From contig NZ_SOBR01000001.1 of assembly GCF_004364315.1 (NCBI RefSeq), forward strand, positions 310,001 through 374,000: DNA of 64,000 nt, in the 5' to 3' direction. Below the pieces are notes generated by a model that ran no database searches, was not told the origin of the DNA, and was given only the letters and a program-made list of their open reading frames with translations. The stretch's first letter is position 1. Each line of letters begins with the position of its first letter. Positions 17,289-26,900 of this stretch are shown here, one piece after another. The DNA is from Chromohalobacter marismortui. Lineage in GTDB: Bacteria > Pseudomonadota > Gammaproteobacteria > Pseudomonadales > Halomonadaceae. The translations under genes and the position numbers were made by a program.

Positions 17289-19370
17289 TCAGCGTGCCAG
17301 GGGCTCGGCGAGGCCCAGTGCCCAGAGGATGAAGGCATCCTGACGGGCGTTATCGTGCCAGGCCTTGAAGCGCCCCGAGGCGCCGCCATGTCCGGCGGCC
17401 ATATCGGTGCGCAGGAGGATGGGGCGGCTCTGGTCGGCGGGGAGCTGGGCGGCGAGCTCGGTCAAACGGGCATACAGCTTGGCCGGTTCCCAGTAGGGCA
17501 CACGTGAGTCATGCCAACTGCCTTGCAGGAACAGCGTGGGATAAGGCTGCGCGACGAGGTTGTCGAGGGGCGAGTAGTCGCGTATGCGGCGTTTCGCTTC
17601 GGGGTCATTGGGGTTGCCCCATTCGCTGTATTCCGCGGTCGTCAACGGCAGGTCGGGATTTTCCATGGTGCGCAGCACGTCGACGAAGGGCACGTCGAGC
17701 ACGGCGGCGCAGAATGCCGAGGGGTCGAGATTGAGGCTGGCGCTGACCAGCAGGCCACCGGCGCTGGCGCCGTAGGCGGCGATGCGCTCGCCATCCGCGA
17801 TGCCGTGCTCGACCAGCGCGTGCCGTGCGGCCAAGAAATCACGGAAGCTGTTTTCCTTGTGCTCCAGCTTGCCGGCCAGGTACCACGGCTCGCCCCGATC
17901 ACCGCCGCCACGTACATGGGCGACCGCGAAGGCCACCCCGCGTGACAACAGCTCGAGTCGCGCCACCGAGAACCATGGGTCGAGGACTTCCCCGTAAGCT
18001 CCATAGCCGTAAAGCAGCGTGGGCATGGGCCCCTGCTCCCAGAGATCGTCTCGTGCCACCACGGAGACCGGAATTCGCTCGCCGTCGTGCGCTTCTGCCC
18101 AGACGCGCCGGCAGACCAGCCGCTCGGGCAGCATGTCGCCGTAGACCGGTTGGACCTTGAGCAGTGTGCGGGCGTCGGTGTCGAGATCGTGCTCGATCCA
18201 GCGCGGCGGTAGCGTGAACGACTCCTCGTGCAGCCGCAAGCGGCGGGTATCGAACTTGGGGGTATCGCCGAGTACCAGACTGCAGGGCGCTTCAGGCAGG
18301 GGCAACCGGCGGCGGGTCGGGGACGGCGCGTCGAGGTCGAGCACGCTGAGATGCACCTGGGCTTCGCGGTGATCGCGCTCGGTGATGATCAGACCCCAAG
18401 CGAAGGCATCGACGCCTTCCAGCGTGATGTGTTGCTGGTGCTCGAGCAGCGGTACCCAGTCACGCGGCGTGGCTTCGGCTGCCACGTCGAGTCGGAAGTG
18501 CGGTGCGTCCTGGTTATGCAGGATGTAGAAATGGCCGGGACGATGCTCGAGACCGTATTCGACGCCCTTGACGCGTTCGCGTACGCAGCGCGGTGATGTC
18601 TCGGGCGTTGCCGCGGGGATCAGGTGGCACTCCGAGGTGTCCTTGGAGGCGGTTTCCAGCACCAGCCATTCACGCGACCGCGTCTTGCTCATGCCGACCC
18701 AGAATTCGGCGTCCACTTCGCGAAAGATGCACGCGGTGTCACCGCTTTCGATGTCCAGGCGCCAGACGCTGTCCGGGCGCTGCGTGTCGTCGTAACGCGT
18801 AAACATCAGCGTTCGGTTGTCCTCGGCGCAACACAGCTCGGGGCCGATATCGCTGAGCAGGCATCGTGGGTCACCGTCGGGCAGAACGCGCAGGAACAGT
18901 TCGAAATTCTCGTCGCCGCTGGTGTCTTCGGTCCATGCCAGCCAGCTCTCATCGGGGGCAATGGCCATGTCGGCGACTTCCATGAAGGCGTGATGCTGGG
19001 CGCGCGTCTGGACATCGAGCACGCATTCTCGCCGTGACGCGTCGTGGTTGGGATGACGCCACCAGACGGGGTAGTCGGCGTCGTGGGCGGTCTCGCTCCA
19101 GTAGGTATAGTGGTCGAGCGGCGTACCCAGCCCTTTGACGGCCAGCTCCCGTCGCGCGAGGTGGCCGGCATGCAGGGCCTCGACCAGCGGCGCCAGGGGG
19201 GCGGACCATTGCGAACATTCCTGGTTGGCCTGTTCGAGAAAGGCGACGACCTCGGGATCGTCGCGGTTTTCCAGCCAGTGCCAGTGCGGATCGTCCTTGC
19301 GTTGGAAGCGTGCTACCGGCGAGAGTTGGGTCGCGTCGTGAAGCGCAGGGATGTGCGGCTGTGCTTTCAT
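17289..19370 (-). CDS. ptrB: Oligopeptidase B, S9A serine peptidase
   Basis: This 693-aa protein has the prolyl-oligopeptidase architecture: an N-terminal beta-propeller (about residues 70-410) and a C-terminal alpha/beta hydrolase. The catalytic triad reads Ser536 (GASAGG), Asp621 (SWHDSRVP) and His661 (AAGHGGASG). The region HVRGGGDRGEPWY precedes the nucleophile as in oligopeptidase B, which cleaves short peptides after Lys/Arg. No signal peptide is present, so it should be cytosolic. The gene is monocistronic and divergent from a small membrane-protein gene. Confidence 0.92.
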   Translation of the reverse strand: MKAQPHIPALHDATQLSPVARFQRKDDPHWHWLENRDDPEVVAFLEQANQECSQWSAPLAPLVEALHAGHLARRELAVKGLGTPLDHYTYWSETAHDADYPVWWRHPNHDASRRECVLDVQTRAQHHAFMEVADMAIAPDESWLAWTEDTSGDENFELFLRVLPDGDPRCLLSDIGPELCCAEDNRTLMFTRYDDTQRPDSVWRLDIESGDTACIFREVDAEFWVGMSKTRSREWLVLETASKDTSECHLIPAATPETSPRCVRERVKGVEYGLEHRPGHFYILHNQDAPHFRLDVAAEATPRDWVPLLEHQQHITLEGVDAFAWGLIITERDHREAQVHLSVLDLDAPSPTRRRLPLPEAPCSLVLGDTPKFDTRRLRLHEESFTLPPRWIEHDLDTDARTLLKVQPVYGDMLPERLVCRRVWAEAHDGERIPVSVVARDDLWEQGPMPTLLYGYGAYGEVLDPWFSVARLELLSRGVAFAVAHVRGGGDRGEPWYLAGKLEHKENSFRDFLAARHALVEHGIADGERIAAYGASAGGLLVSASLNLDPSAFCAAVLDVPFVDVLRTMENPDLPLTTAEYSEWGNPNDPEAKRRIRDYSPLDNLVAQPYPTLFLQGSWHDSRVPYWEPAKLYARLTELAAQLPADQSRPILLRTDMAAGHGGASGRFKAWHDNARQDAFILWALGLAEPLAR

Positions 19371-19418
19371 GTGCAGCGGTGTACCATGTCGAGGAAAGAT
19401 CGAACGCGAGAGGACGCG

Positions 19419-19886
19419 ATGCTGATTTCTGATTCCTTGCCACAGTTGTGGCTGAGTTACCTCGTATTATCGCTGCTGGTGCTGGCCACCGGCTACCTTG
19501 GGGTGGGTTTTTTACCGCGTTTGCCACGTTGGATCGTCACCGGTGTGGTGGCGGGCATGCTGTGGTCCGTGGCACCGTTCACGTCTCCTCTGGTGGAAAA
19601 AGGCGAGCACTACTCAGGCCTGGCGCCTGCCGTCGTCGTGACCGCCGTGGGCGCCTTGCAGGGCGATGGCGGCCAGCTTTCCGTGGCCACACCGCTATTG
19701 TTGGTCGGCATGGCGATGGGTGGCGTGCTGGGCGCGTTGATCTATATGTGGCGCCGCCGTCGCGATAGCAATGGCAGCAGTGACGACGACGCACCACGCG
19801 GTGGTCGAGGCCAACGGCGTGCGACGCAAACACGTGGCGGTGCGCGGGACGATGACGTTCGACGTCGCGAGCCGGTGCTCAACTGA
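19419..19886 (+). CDS. Small inner-membrane protein of unknown function
   Basis: I start at MLISDSLPQLWLSYL (155 aa), preceded by AGAGGA; an alternative ATG at 19386 adds 11 residues. Three to four hydrophobic segments are seen: LSYLVLSLLVLATGYLGV, WIVTGVVAGMLWSVAPF, a middle one, and LLLVGMAMGGVLGALIYMW. A highly charged Arg/Asp/Gly-rich tail follows, probably cytoplasmic. I do not recognise the family. It sits 50 bp upstream of the VWA-domain gene in the same direction, so the two may be co-transcribed. Confidence 0.6.
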   Translation: MLISDSLPQLWLSYLVLSLLVLATGYLGVGFLPRLPRWIVTGVVAGMLWSVAPFTSPLVEKGEHYSGLAPAVVVTAVGALQGDGGQLSVATPLLLVGMAMGGVLGALIYMWRRRRDSNGSSDDDAPRGGRGQRRATQTRGGARDDDVRRREPVLN

Positions 19887-19936
19887 TACCCTCTGATACC
19901 CGTATTACGCAAGACATTACAAAAGAAGGAAGGGTC

Positions 19937-21757
19937 ATGCGAGCGCTGTTCGCATTGTGGTTGTTATGTGTTGGCGGGGGGCTCGCGTCTCCCGTCTGGG
20001 CACAGGATTCCGTCGCGTCCCGGACACCGGATGTGCGCATGATTTTCGATGTCTCGGGGAGCATGAAAGCCAACGATCCCGGCAATTTGCGGGCCTCGGC
20101 CCTGCAACTGGCGGCGACCTTGCTGCCCTCGCGGGCGCGGGGATCGGTGTGGACGTTTGGTTCCCAGGTACGCAATCCACTGCCCGATGGCAACGTCGAT
20201 GCCCAATGGCGTCGGCGTGCCCGATCGCTAGCCCCGCAACTGGTCGACTATCAACAGTTCACGGATATCGAGCAAGCACTACGTGAAGCAAGCCAAGCAG
20301 ACGGTGGTCAGCGTCATATCATCTTGCTGACCGATGGCATGGTCGACCTGCCAGGGAGCGGAGAGGCAAAACGCATGCGTGATCAAGCCTCGCGGGAGGC
20401 CTTGATTGCGTCACTGGCGCCCGCATTGGCCTCGCGTGGCGTGGTGGTACATACCATTGCGCTATCGCAGAACGTGGATCGTGAACTGCTCGAGCGGATA
20501 TCCCGGATCACGGGGGGCTTGGCGGCAGTGGCCGAAACCCCCGAAGCATTGCTGCGCGCGTTTCTGGATGTGCTCGAGCGCATCGTGCCCCGGGATCAAC
20601 TGCCGATCGAGAAAGGCGGTTTCGATGTCGACGACGAGGTCGAGGGCTTCAATGCGCTGCTGTTCCACGATGAGGATGCCCCCGAGATTTCCTTGGTGGG
20701 CCCTGATGGCAAGCGTTACACGCGAGACGATCATCCCGATGACATGCTCTGGCAGAGCAATCCGCGTTATGACGTGATCCGTGTGCCTGAGCCGCAGGTG
20801 GGCAAGTGGCGCATCGAAGGGCCGATAGGGCGCGATAGCCGCGTGAGTATCGAGTCAGCGTTGCAACTGCGCAGTGACACCTTGCCGCCGACCCTGTATC
20901 TGGGCTTCGATATACCGCTCGACGCATGGCTATCCCGCGAGGGTGAGATGCTCACCGGCGCTGCGCTACCCGATGGCATACAGGTGCGAGGAGAGCTGCG
21001 CGGGCTCGAGGGCGACACGCGGGCATCCACGTCCCTGGCGGCGGGGGACGACGGCCACTTCACGGGCACGCTGCAGGCCCCCGAGAGGATAGGCAACGCT
21101 CGTATCGTGCTCAATGCCGATAGCGACGCCTGGACGCGTGAGCGCGTGCAGGGCGTCAATATCGTCCCGCCCGTGACCACGACGCTGAATGACGACGCCT
21201 CTCAGGTGACGCTCAAGGCGCAGCACCCGCGCTTGAACGTCGGCAATACGCAAATCTCGGCGAGCCTGCTGGGCGAAACGCTCGACGTGGCGTCGGATGG
21301 CGAACGGACATGGCAGATCGCGCTGCCGAAAGTCGACCCCGACCAGTCGGTACCGCTGAATCTCGACATGACGGTGACGCTCGATGGCCATACCTGGTCC
21401 TTTGCCCTGCCCACGTTACGTCTCAACCCCGAGGCGCGTATCGGCGTGTCCGGCGCCGACGTCAATGTCAATGATGGGAGCATGCGTGCCAAGGCGTTGC
21501 CGGACGACGATGCTGGTTTCGAGAAGAAACGTGACGCACGCCAAGAGCAGGATCTGCTGGCCAAGGCCGGCGCATTATGGGATCAGGCGAGTGACGATTG
21601 GCAGGCCCTGCGCTCGAATGTCGGGCCTTATGCCCGGCATCCCACGACCTGGGCGGTGTTTGCTGCGCTGCTGTTGGCGCTGACCATCCTGTGGGGATGG
21701 CGCCGACATGTCAGACGTCGGCGACGGCACCGGAGGCGGCGCGAACCGCACGTATAG
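19937..21757 (+). CDS. Membrane-anchored VWA-domain protein
   Basis: This 606-aa protein has a signal peptide (residues 1-22, ending PVWA) and a von Willebrand A domain with the MIDAS motif DVSGS (Asp38, Ser40, Ser42), followed by QFTDIEQAL and LLTDGMVD. A long beta-rich extracytoplasmic part comes next, then one C-terminal membrane segment (about 574-592) and a short Arg/His-rich cytoplasmic tail. Such proteins use metal-dependent adhesion for protein-protein contacts in the periplasm. The partner is unknown; there is no MoxR ATPase gene beside it, unlike many VWA operons. An intrinsic terminator follows. Confidence 0.78.
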   Translation: MRALFALWLLCVGGGLASPVWAQDSVASRTPDVRMIFDVSGSMKANDPGNLRASALQLAATLLPSRARGSVWTFGSQVRNPLPDGNVDAQWRRRARSLAPQLVDYQQFTDIEQALREASQADGGQRHIILLTDGMVDLPGSGEAKRMRDQASREALIASLAPALASRGVVVHTIALSQNVDRELLERISRITGGLAAVAETPEALLRAFLDVLERIVPRDQLPIEKGGFDVDDEVEGFNALLFHDEDAPEISLVGPDGKRYTRDDHPDDMLWQSNPRYDVIRVPEPQVGKWRIEGPIGRDSRVSIESALQLRSDTLPPTLYLGFDIPLDAWLSREGEMLTGAALPDGIQVRGELRGLEGDTRASTSLAAGDDGHFTGTLQAPERIGNARIVLNADSDAWTRERVQGVNIVPPVTTTLNDDASQVTLKAQHPRLNVGNTQISASLLGETLDVASDGERTWQIALPKVDPDQSVPLNLDMTVTLDGHTWSFALPTLRLNPEARIGVSGADVNVNDGSMRAKALPDDDAGFEKKRDARQEQDLLAKAGALWDQASDDWQALRSNVGPYARHPTTWAVFAALLLALTILWGWRRHVRRRRRHRRRREPHV

Positions 21758-21785
21758 ATGGCGGTCATCATCAGCAAACCTAGGG

Positions 21786-21811
21786 CCCCGGCATGATTGC
21801 CGGGGTTTTTT
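21786..21811 (+). terminator. Rho-independent terminator after VWA gene
   Basis: CCCCGGCA (21786-21793) pairs with TGCCGGGG (21798-21805) around a TGAT loop and is followed directly by six T residues. This is a textbook intrinsic terminator 29 bp after the stop. Confidence 0.9.
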
Positions 21812-22069
21812 GTCTTCCGTTCTTTGTGTACATGTGTCGGTAGGCGGTATTGAACGTTAGTTTCAATCGACTGTTTTAATTCTTGCTGGCCTGTTATAAC
21901 GGAAACGGCACGTCGATGGGATTGTCCGATGATTGTCGAACAATGTTTCATCATGCGCGCCGGGCCGGCTGGTGTCGTGGCCGGTGTCGCGCTATCTTGC
22001 GGAAAGCCTGTGTTTTTCAAGCATGGCCCAGGCGCGAGATTCAATAATAAATGTCGGCGCCCTGAGGGG
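21812..22069. other. Upstream part of the 464-bp gap before fadD
   Basis: This stretch is less GC-rich than the neighbouring genes and has no credible ORF. It contains a TATAAC -10-like hexamer at 21895-21900 without a good -35, and a short palindrome ATTGTCGAACAAT at 21932-21944 that could be a regulator site for fadD. The repeat element starts directly after it at 22070. Confidence 0.4.
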
Positions 22070-22183
22070 TTACAAAACAGGCGAACGAAGGCAAAGCAAG
22101 GCAAAATTGGGCGAAAAAACGGAGTTTACATGGGGGTAAATGAGTATTTTAACGCCGAATTGTCGAGTGCAGCCCTTTTGTAA
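22070..22183 (+). repeat. Interspersed repeat with TTACAAAA terminal inverted repeats, copy 1 (upstream of fadD)
   Basis: The element opens with TTACAAAA and closes with TTTTGTAA, a perfect 8-bp terminal inverted repeat. It matches, in opposite orientation, the segment 59896-60020. By hand alignment I count about 13 mismatches over 113 aligned bases. Conserved internal blocks include CGGAGTTTAC and GTAAATGAGTATTTTAA, which make a smaller inverted repeat (TTTAC/GTAAA). It has no coding capacity. The right end lies 39 bp before the fadD ATG, so it forms most of the fadD leader or promoter. A MITE-like or REP-like origin is inferred. Confidence 0.8.
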
Positions 22184-22221
22184 GCACCCTCTGAAGTCGA
22201 CACGGTCAGCGGAGATATACA

Positions 22222-23913
22222 ATGAGCCACGCCACCTCGCCGGTCGTTTCCGGTCCGCCTCTCGAGGGAATGGAAGCGTTCGCCTCGGTCAACGAGGTGT
22301 TCGTCCACAGCTGTCGGCGCTTCGCCGACAAGCCGGCGTTCACCTGCATGGGGCGGACACTGAGCTATGCGGAACTCGAGCGTCTCTCGCGTGATTTCGC
22401 CGCCTGGCTAAGCAAGGAAACCGACTTGGTGCCGGGAGACCGCATCGCCATCCAACTGCCCAATGTGCTGCAATTTCCCGTGGCCATTTTCGGTGCCATG
22501 CGTGCCGGGATGGTGGTGGTCAATACCAACCCGCTGTACACCGAACGCGAGATGGCGCATCAATTTCAGGATGCCGACGTCAAGGCGATCCTGATTCTCG
22601 CCAACATGGCCGACAAGCTCGAGCGAATACTGCCGCGCACGGCGATTCGCCACGTGCTGGTGACCGAACTCGGCGACATGCATGACTTTCCCAAGCGCAC
22701 GCTGATCAATGCGGTGGTCAAGCACGTCAAGAAGATGGTGCCGCGCTACACATTGCCCGAGGCGATACGCTTTCGCGATGCGCTGAGGCGCGGGCGAGAG
22801 CAGTCGAGCGACGCCGCGACATGCCAGACCGATGATGTGGCCGTATTGCAGTACACCGGCGGTACCACCGGCGTGGCCAAGGGCACCATGCTCACGCATC
22901 GCAACCTGATCGCCAACATGCTGCAAACGCGCCAGATGATCGCCGGACTGATCGAGGAAGGGCGCGAGACGATCATCGCGCCGCTGCCCGTTTATCATAT
23001 CTATACCTTCACGGTGAATTGCCTGTTCACCATGGTCACCGGCAATCACACCGTGCTGATTCCCAATCCCCGCGATATCGACGGCTTCATCAAGACGCTG
23101 CGCAAGACCGATTACACCGGTTTCGTGGGACTCAACACGCTCTTCAACGCGCTCTGTCAACGCGAGGATTTCCGAGCGCTGGATTTCTCGCGCCTCAAGC
23201 TGACCATTTCCGGTGGCATGGCGCTGACCAAGGCGACCGCCAAGCGTTGGGAAGCGGTCACCGGCTGCGCGATCCTGGAAGGCTACGGCATGACCGAGAC
23301 CTCACCCATCGTATGCGTCAATCCGCCGGACGGCATTCAACCGGGCACCATCGGCAAGCCGGTGCCGGGTACCGCGATCATGGTCATCGGCCCCGAAGGC
23401 GAAGAGGTCGCGCGAGGCGAGCCGGGCGAGTTGTGCGTTCAGGGCCCGCAGGTGATGAAAGGATATTGGAATCGCCCCGAGGATACCGCCAGGGCGATGA
23501 ACGCCGAGGGCTGGATTCGCACCGGTGATATCGCCGTGATCCAGGACGACGATTACGTGCGCATCGTCGACCGCAAGAAGGACATGATCATCGTCTCCGG
23601 TTTCAACGTCTATCCCAACGAAGTCGAGGATGTGGTCGCCACGCACGAGGACGTGGTCGAAGTCGCCGCCATCGGGGTGCCCGATGACGCCACGGGCGAA
23701 GCGATCAAGCTCTTCGTGGTGAGCCGCAACGAGGCATTGGACGCCGACACGTTACGTAGCTGGTGCAAGCGGGAACTCTCCGCCTACAAGGTGCCCAAGC
23801 TCATCGAGTTTCGCGATGAGTTGCCCAAGACCAATGTCGGGAAGGTGTTGCGGCGTGAGCTTCGCGACGGCCAGGAGGACAAGGAATCGGCGCCGAGTGA
23901 CGGGGCAAGATAG
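22222..23913 (+). CDS. fadD: Long-chain fatty acid-CoA ligase FadD
   Basis: This 563-aa protein is the size of E. coli FadD. It has the AMP-binding motif YTGGTTGVAKGTMLTHRN, the adenylate motif GYGMTETSPI, and the fatty-acyl-CoA synthetase signature RTGDIAVIQDDDYVRIVDRK. It activates exogenous fatty acids to acyl-CoA at the inner face of the cytoplasmic membrane for beta-oxidation. A GGAGATATACA leader precedes the ATG. Its upstream region is occupied by the interspersed repeat, and a hairpin separates it from hrpA. Confidence 0.95.
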   Translation: MSHATSPVVSGPPLEGMEAFASVNEVFVHSCRRFADKPAFTCMGRTLSYAELERLSRDFAAWLSKETDLVPGDRIAIQLPNVLQFPVAIFGAMRAGMVVVNTNPLYTEREMAHQFQDADVKAILILANMADKLERILPRTAIRHVLVTELGDMHDFPKRTLINAVVKHVKKMVPRYTLPEAIRFRDALRRGREQSSDAATCQTDDVAVLQYTGGTTGVAKGTMLTHRNLIANMLQTRQMIAGLIEEGRETIIAPLPVYHIYTFTVNCLFTMVTGNHTVLIPNPRDIDGFIKTLRKTDYTGFVGLNTLFNALCQREDFRALDFSRLKLTISGGMALTKATAKRWEAVTGCAILEGYGMTETSPIVCVNPPDGIQPGTIGKPVPGTAIMVIGPEGEEVARGEPGELCVQGPQVMKGYWNRPEDTARAMNAEGWIRTGDIAVIQDDDYVRIVDRKKDMIIVSGFNVYPNEVEDVVATHEDVVEVAAIGVPDDATGEAIKLFVVSRNEALDADTLRSWCKRELSAYKVPKLIEFRDELPKTNVGKVLRRELRDGQEDKESAPSDGAR

Positions 23914-23944
23914 GCGCGAGGTCGGCCTTGGCGTTACAATTGAT

Positions 23945-23975
23945 GGCTCGCCCTCCCATAGAGGCGAGCCGTTTT
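23945..23975 (+). terminator. Hairpin between fadD and hrpA
   Basis: GGCTCGCC (23945-23952) pairs with GGCGAGCC (23963-23970), and GTTTT follows. The T-tract is short, so termination may be partial and hrpA may receive read-through. Confidence 0.6.
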
Positions 23976-23995
23976 GCTGATTCCATGAGGCGCCC

Positions 23996-26900
23996 TTGAG
24001 CACGACACCGACGAGCGATTCCCGCGATCAACTGGCGCGTCTGCGCGCGCAACTCGACGACTGCCTGCTGCGCGATGCCCATGAACAGGGGCGTCGCCTG
24101 GCCAAGCTGAATGGGCGGGCGCGCAGCGGTAAACCCATCGACCGCTCGCTGCGCGATATCGAAACGCGTCTGGCGCGCTCCCGCGAGGCCCTGGCGGCGC
24201 GCCGTGCGCAGTCGCTGACGCTGCGTTACCCCGATGACTTGCCCGTAGTCGAACGCCGTGAGGACCTGCTGGCGGCGCTCGACGAACATCAGATCGTCGT
24301 GGTGGCGGGGGAAACCGGCTCGGGCAAGACGACCCAGCTCCCCAAGCTGTGTCTCGAATTGGGGCTGGGGCGGCGTGGCTTGATCGGCCATACGCAGCCC
24401 CGGCGGCTGGCGGCGCGTACCGTGGCCACGCGTCTGGCCGAAGAACTGGAGGTGCCGCTGGGGGCGCAGGTCGGCTACCAGGTGCGCTTTACCGATCAGA
24501 CCGACGAGCGCACCCTGGTCAAGCTGATGACCGACGGTATCCTGCTTGCCGAGACGCAGCACGATCCGGATTTGACGCGCTACGAGGCGATCATCATCGA
24601 TGAGGCCCACGAGCGCAGCCTCAACATCGATTTCCTGCTCGGTTATCTCAAGCGCCTCACCGAGCGGCGTCCGGATCTCAAGATCATCATTACCTCGGCG
24701 ACCATCGACGTCGAGCGCTTCAGCCAACACTTCGGCCGTGAGGGCAAACCGGCGCCGGTGGTCGAGGTCTCGGGGCGCACCTACCCGGTGGACGTGTTCT
24801 ATCGGCCGCTGGTGCGCGATGCCGACGACGAGGAAGACCGCTCCCTGCAGGAAGGCATTCTGCATGCGGTGGAAGAAATCGAGGCCATCGAGCGCGAGCG
24901 ACGCTGGTTCAGCGGGCCGCGCGATGTCTTGATCTTTCTGCCCGGCGAGCGGGAAATTCGCGAGACGGCGGATACCCTGCGGCGTGCCGATCTACGCGGC
25001 ACCGAGATCCTGCCGCTTTATGCACGGCTCTCCAATGCCGAGCAGAATCGCGTGTTCCAGTCGCATACCGGGCGCCGCATCGTACTGGCCACCAACGTGG
25101 CGGAAACCTCGCTGACCGTGCCCGGCATCCGTTATGTCATCGACCCCGGTCTGGTGCGGATGAGCCGTTATAGCTATCGCGCCAAGGTGCAGCGTCTGCC
25201 CATCGAGCCGGTCAGCCAGGCCAGCGCCGATCAGCGCAAGGGGCGTTGCGGACGTATCAGCGAGGGCGTGTGTATTCGCCTCTACAGCGAAGAGGATTTC
25301 CTGGCGCGGCCGACGTACACCGAACCCGAGATTCAGCGCACCAACCTGGCCTCGGTGATCCTCTCGATGCTGGCGCTCAAGCTCGGTGATATTGCCGCGT
25401 TTCCATTCGTCGACGCCCCGGATCCGCGCTTCATCAAGGATGGCTATCGGCTGTTGTTCGAACTGGGCGCGGTCAACGCCGAGCATCGCTTGAGCGAGCT
25501 GGGACGACGCCTGGCGCGCTTGCCCATCGACCCACGGCTGGCACGCATGGTGCTGGCCGGCGCCGAACAAGGGAGCCTGCGCGAGACCTTGATCGTGGTC
25601 AGCGCGCTGGCCGCCCAGGACCCGCGCGACCGTCCCGCCGACAAGCGCCAGGCGGCCGATCAGCAACATCGCCAATGGCAGGATCCCGAGTCCGATTTCA
25701 TGGCCTGGCTGAATCTATGGCATGGCGTCGAGCATGCGCGCGAGACCTTGTCCGGCAACCAGCTACGACGTTGGTGCCGTGACAATTTTCTGAGCTATCT
25801 GCGACTACGCGAGTGGCATGATACCTTCCGCCAGCTCAAGCAACTGACCCGTGACATGGGGCTCGAGCCCTCCAGCGCGGTGCTGCCGCCCAAGGAGGAC
25901 GCCCCCGCAACGGCGCATCCGCGCGTCGATGGCGAGCGCCTGCACAAGGCGCTGCTGTCAGGGCTGCTCTCGCACCTGGGCACGCTGCAGGAAAATCGCG
26001 AATACCTCGGCGCGCGCAACCGCAAGTTCATGATTCACCCCGGCTCGGGGCTGGCCAAGAAGACGCCCAAGTGGGTCATGGCCGGCGAGCTGGTGGAAAC
26101 CTCGCGACTGTATGCGCGTGACGTGGCGCGCATACAGCCGGCCTGGGTAGAGCCCATGGCCGAGCATCTGATCAAGCGCAGCCATAGCGAGCCGCATTGG
26201 GAAATGAAGCGCGGCCAGGTGGTCGCCTTCGAGCAGGTCACGCTGTTTGGTCTGCCCATCGTCACCGGGCGGCGCGTCGACTACGCCAAGGTGGCACCGG
26301 TAGAGGCGCGCGAAATATTCATCCGGCGCGCGCTGGTGGAAGGCGAGTATCGTAGCCAGGCCGATTTCTTTCAGCATAATCGCGCCTTGATCGACGACGT
26401 CGAGGAACTCGAAGACCGCGCCCGCAAACGCGACATCCTGGTCGACGAGGAGACGCTGTTCGCCTTCTACGACGCGCGCTTGCCGGCGGATGTCGCTGGC
26501 GCCCGCAGCTTCGAGCGCTGGCGCAAGCAGGCTGAGCGCGAGACCCCTGACGTACTCAAGCTCGATCGCGACACGTTGATGGCGCGCGATGCCGAGGAAA
26601 TCACGCAGGAAGCCTATCCCGATGTGCTGGTACACAACGGCGTGCGTTACCCGCTAAGCTATCATTTCGCACCCAGGCAACCCGACGACGGCGTGACCTT
26701 GACGGTGCCGGCGGCGATGCTGTCGCAACTGCCCGAAGGACGCCTCGAATGGCTGGTGCCGGGGCTGTTGCGCGAGAAGTGCATCGCGTTGCTCAAGACG
26801 CTGCCCAAGGCGATTCGCCGCCAGGTGGTGCCGATTCCCGACTGGGTGGATGCTGCCCTGGCAACGCTGGTGCCCGATGAGCGTCCGTTGACCGAGGCGC

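Noticed and set aside
22070-22183. The repeat as part of an insertion sequence or as a CRISPR repeat
   Set aside because: There is no transposase, no regular array and no spacers; only two dispersed inverted copies are present in the window.
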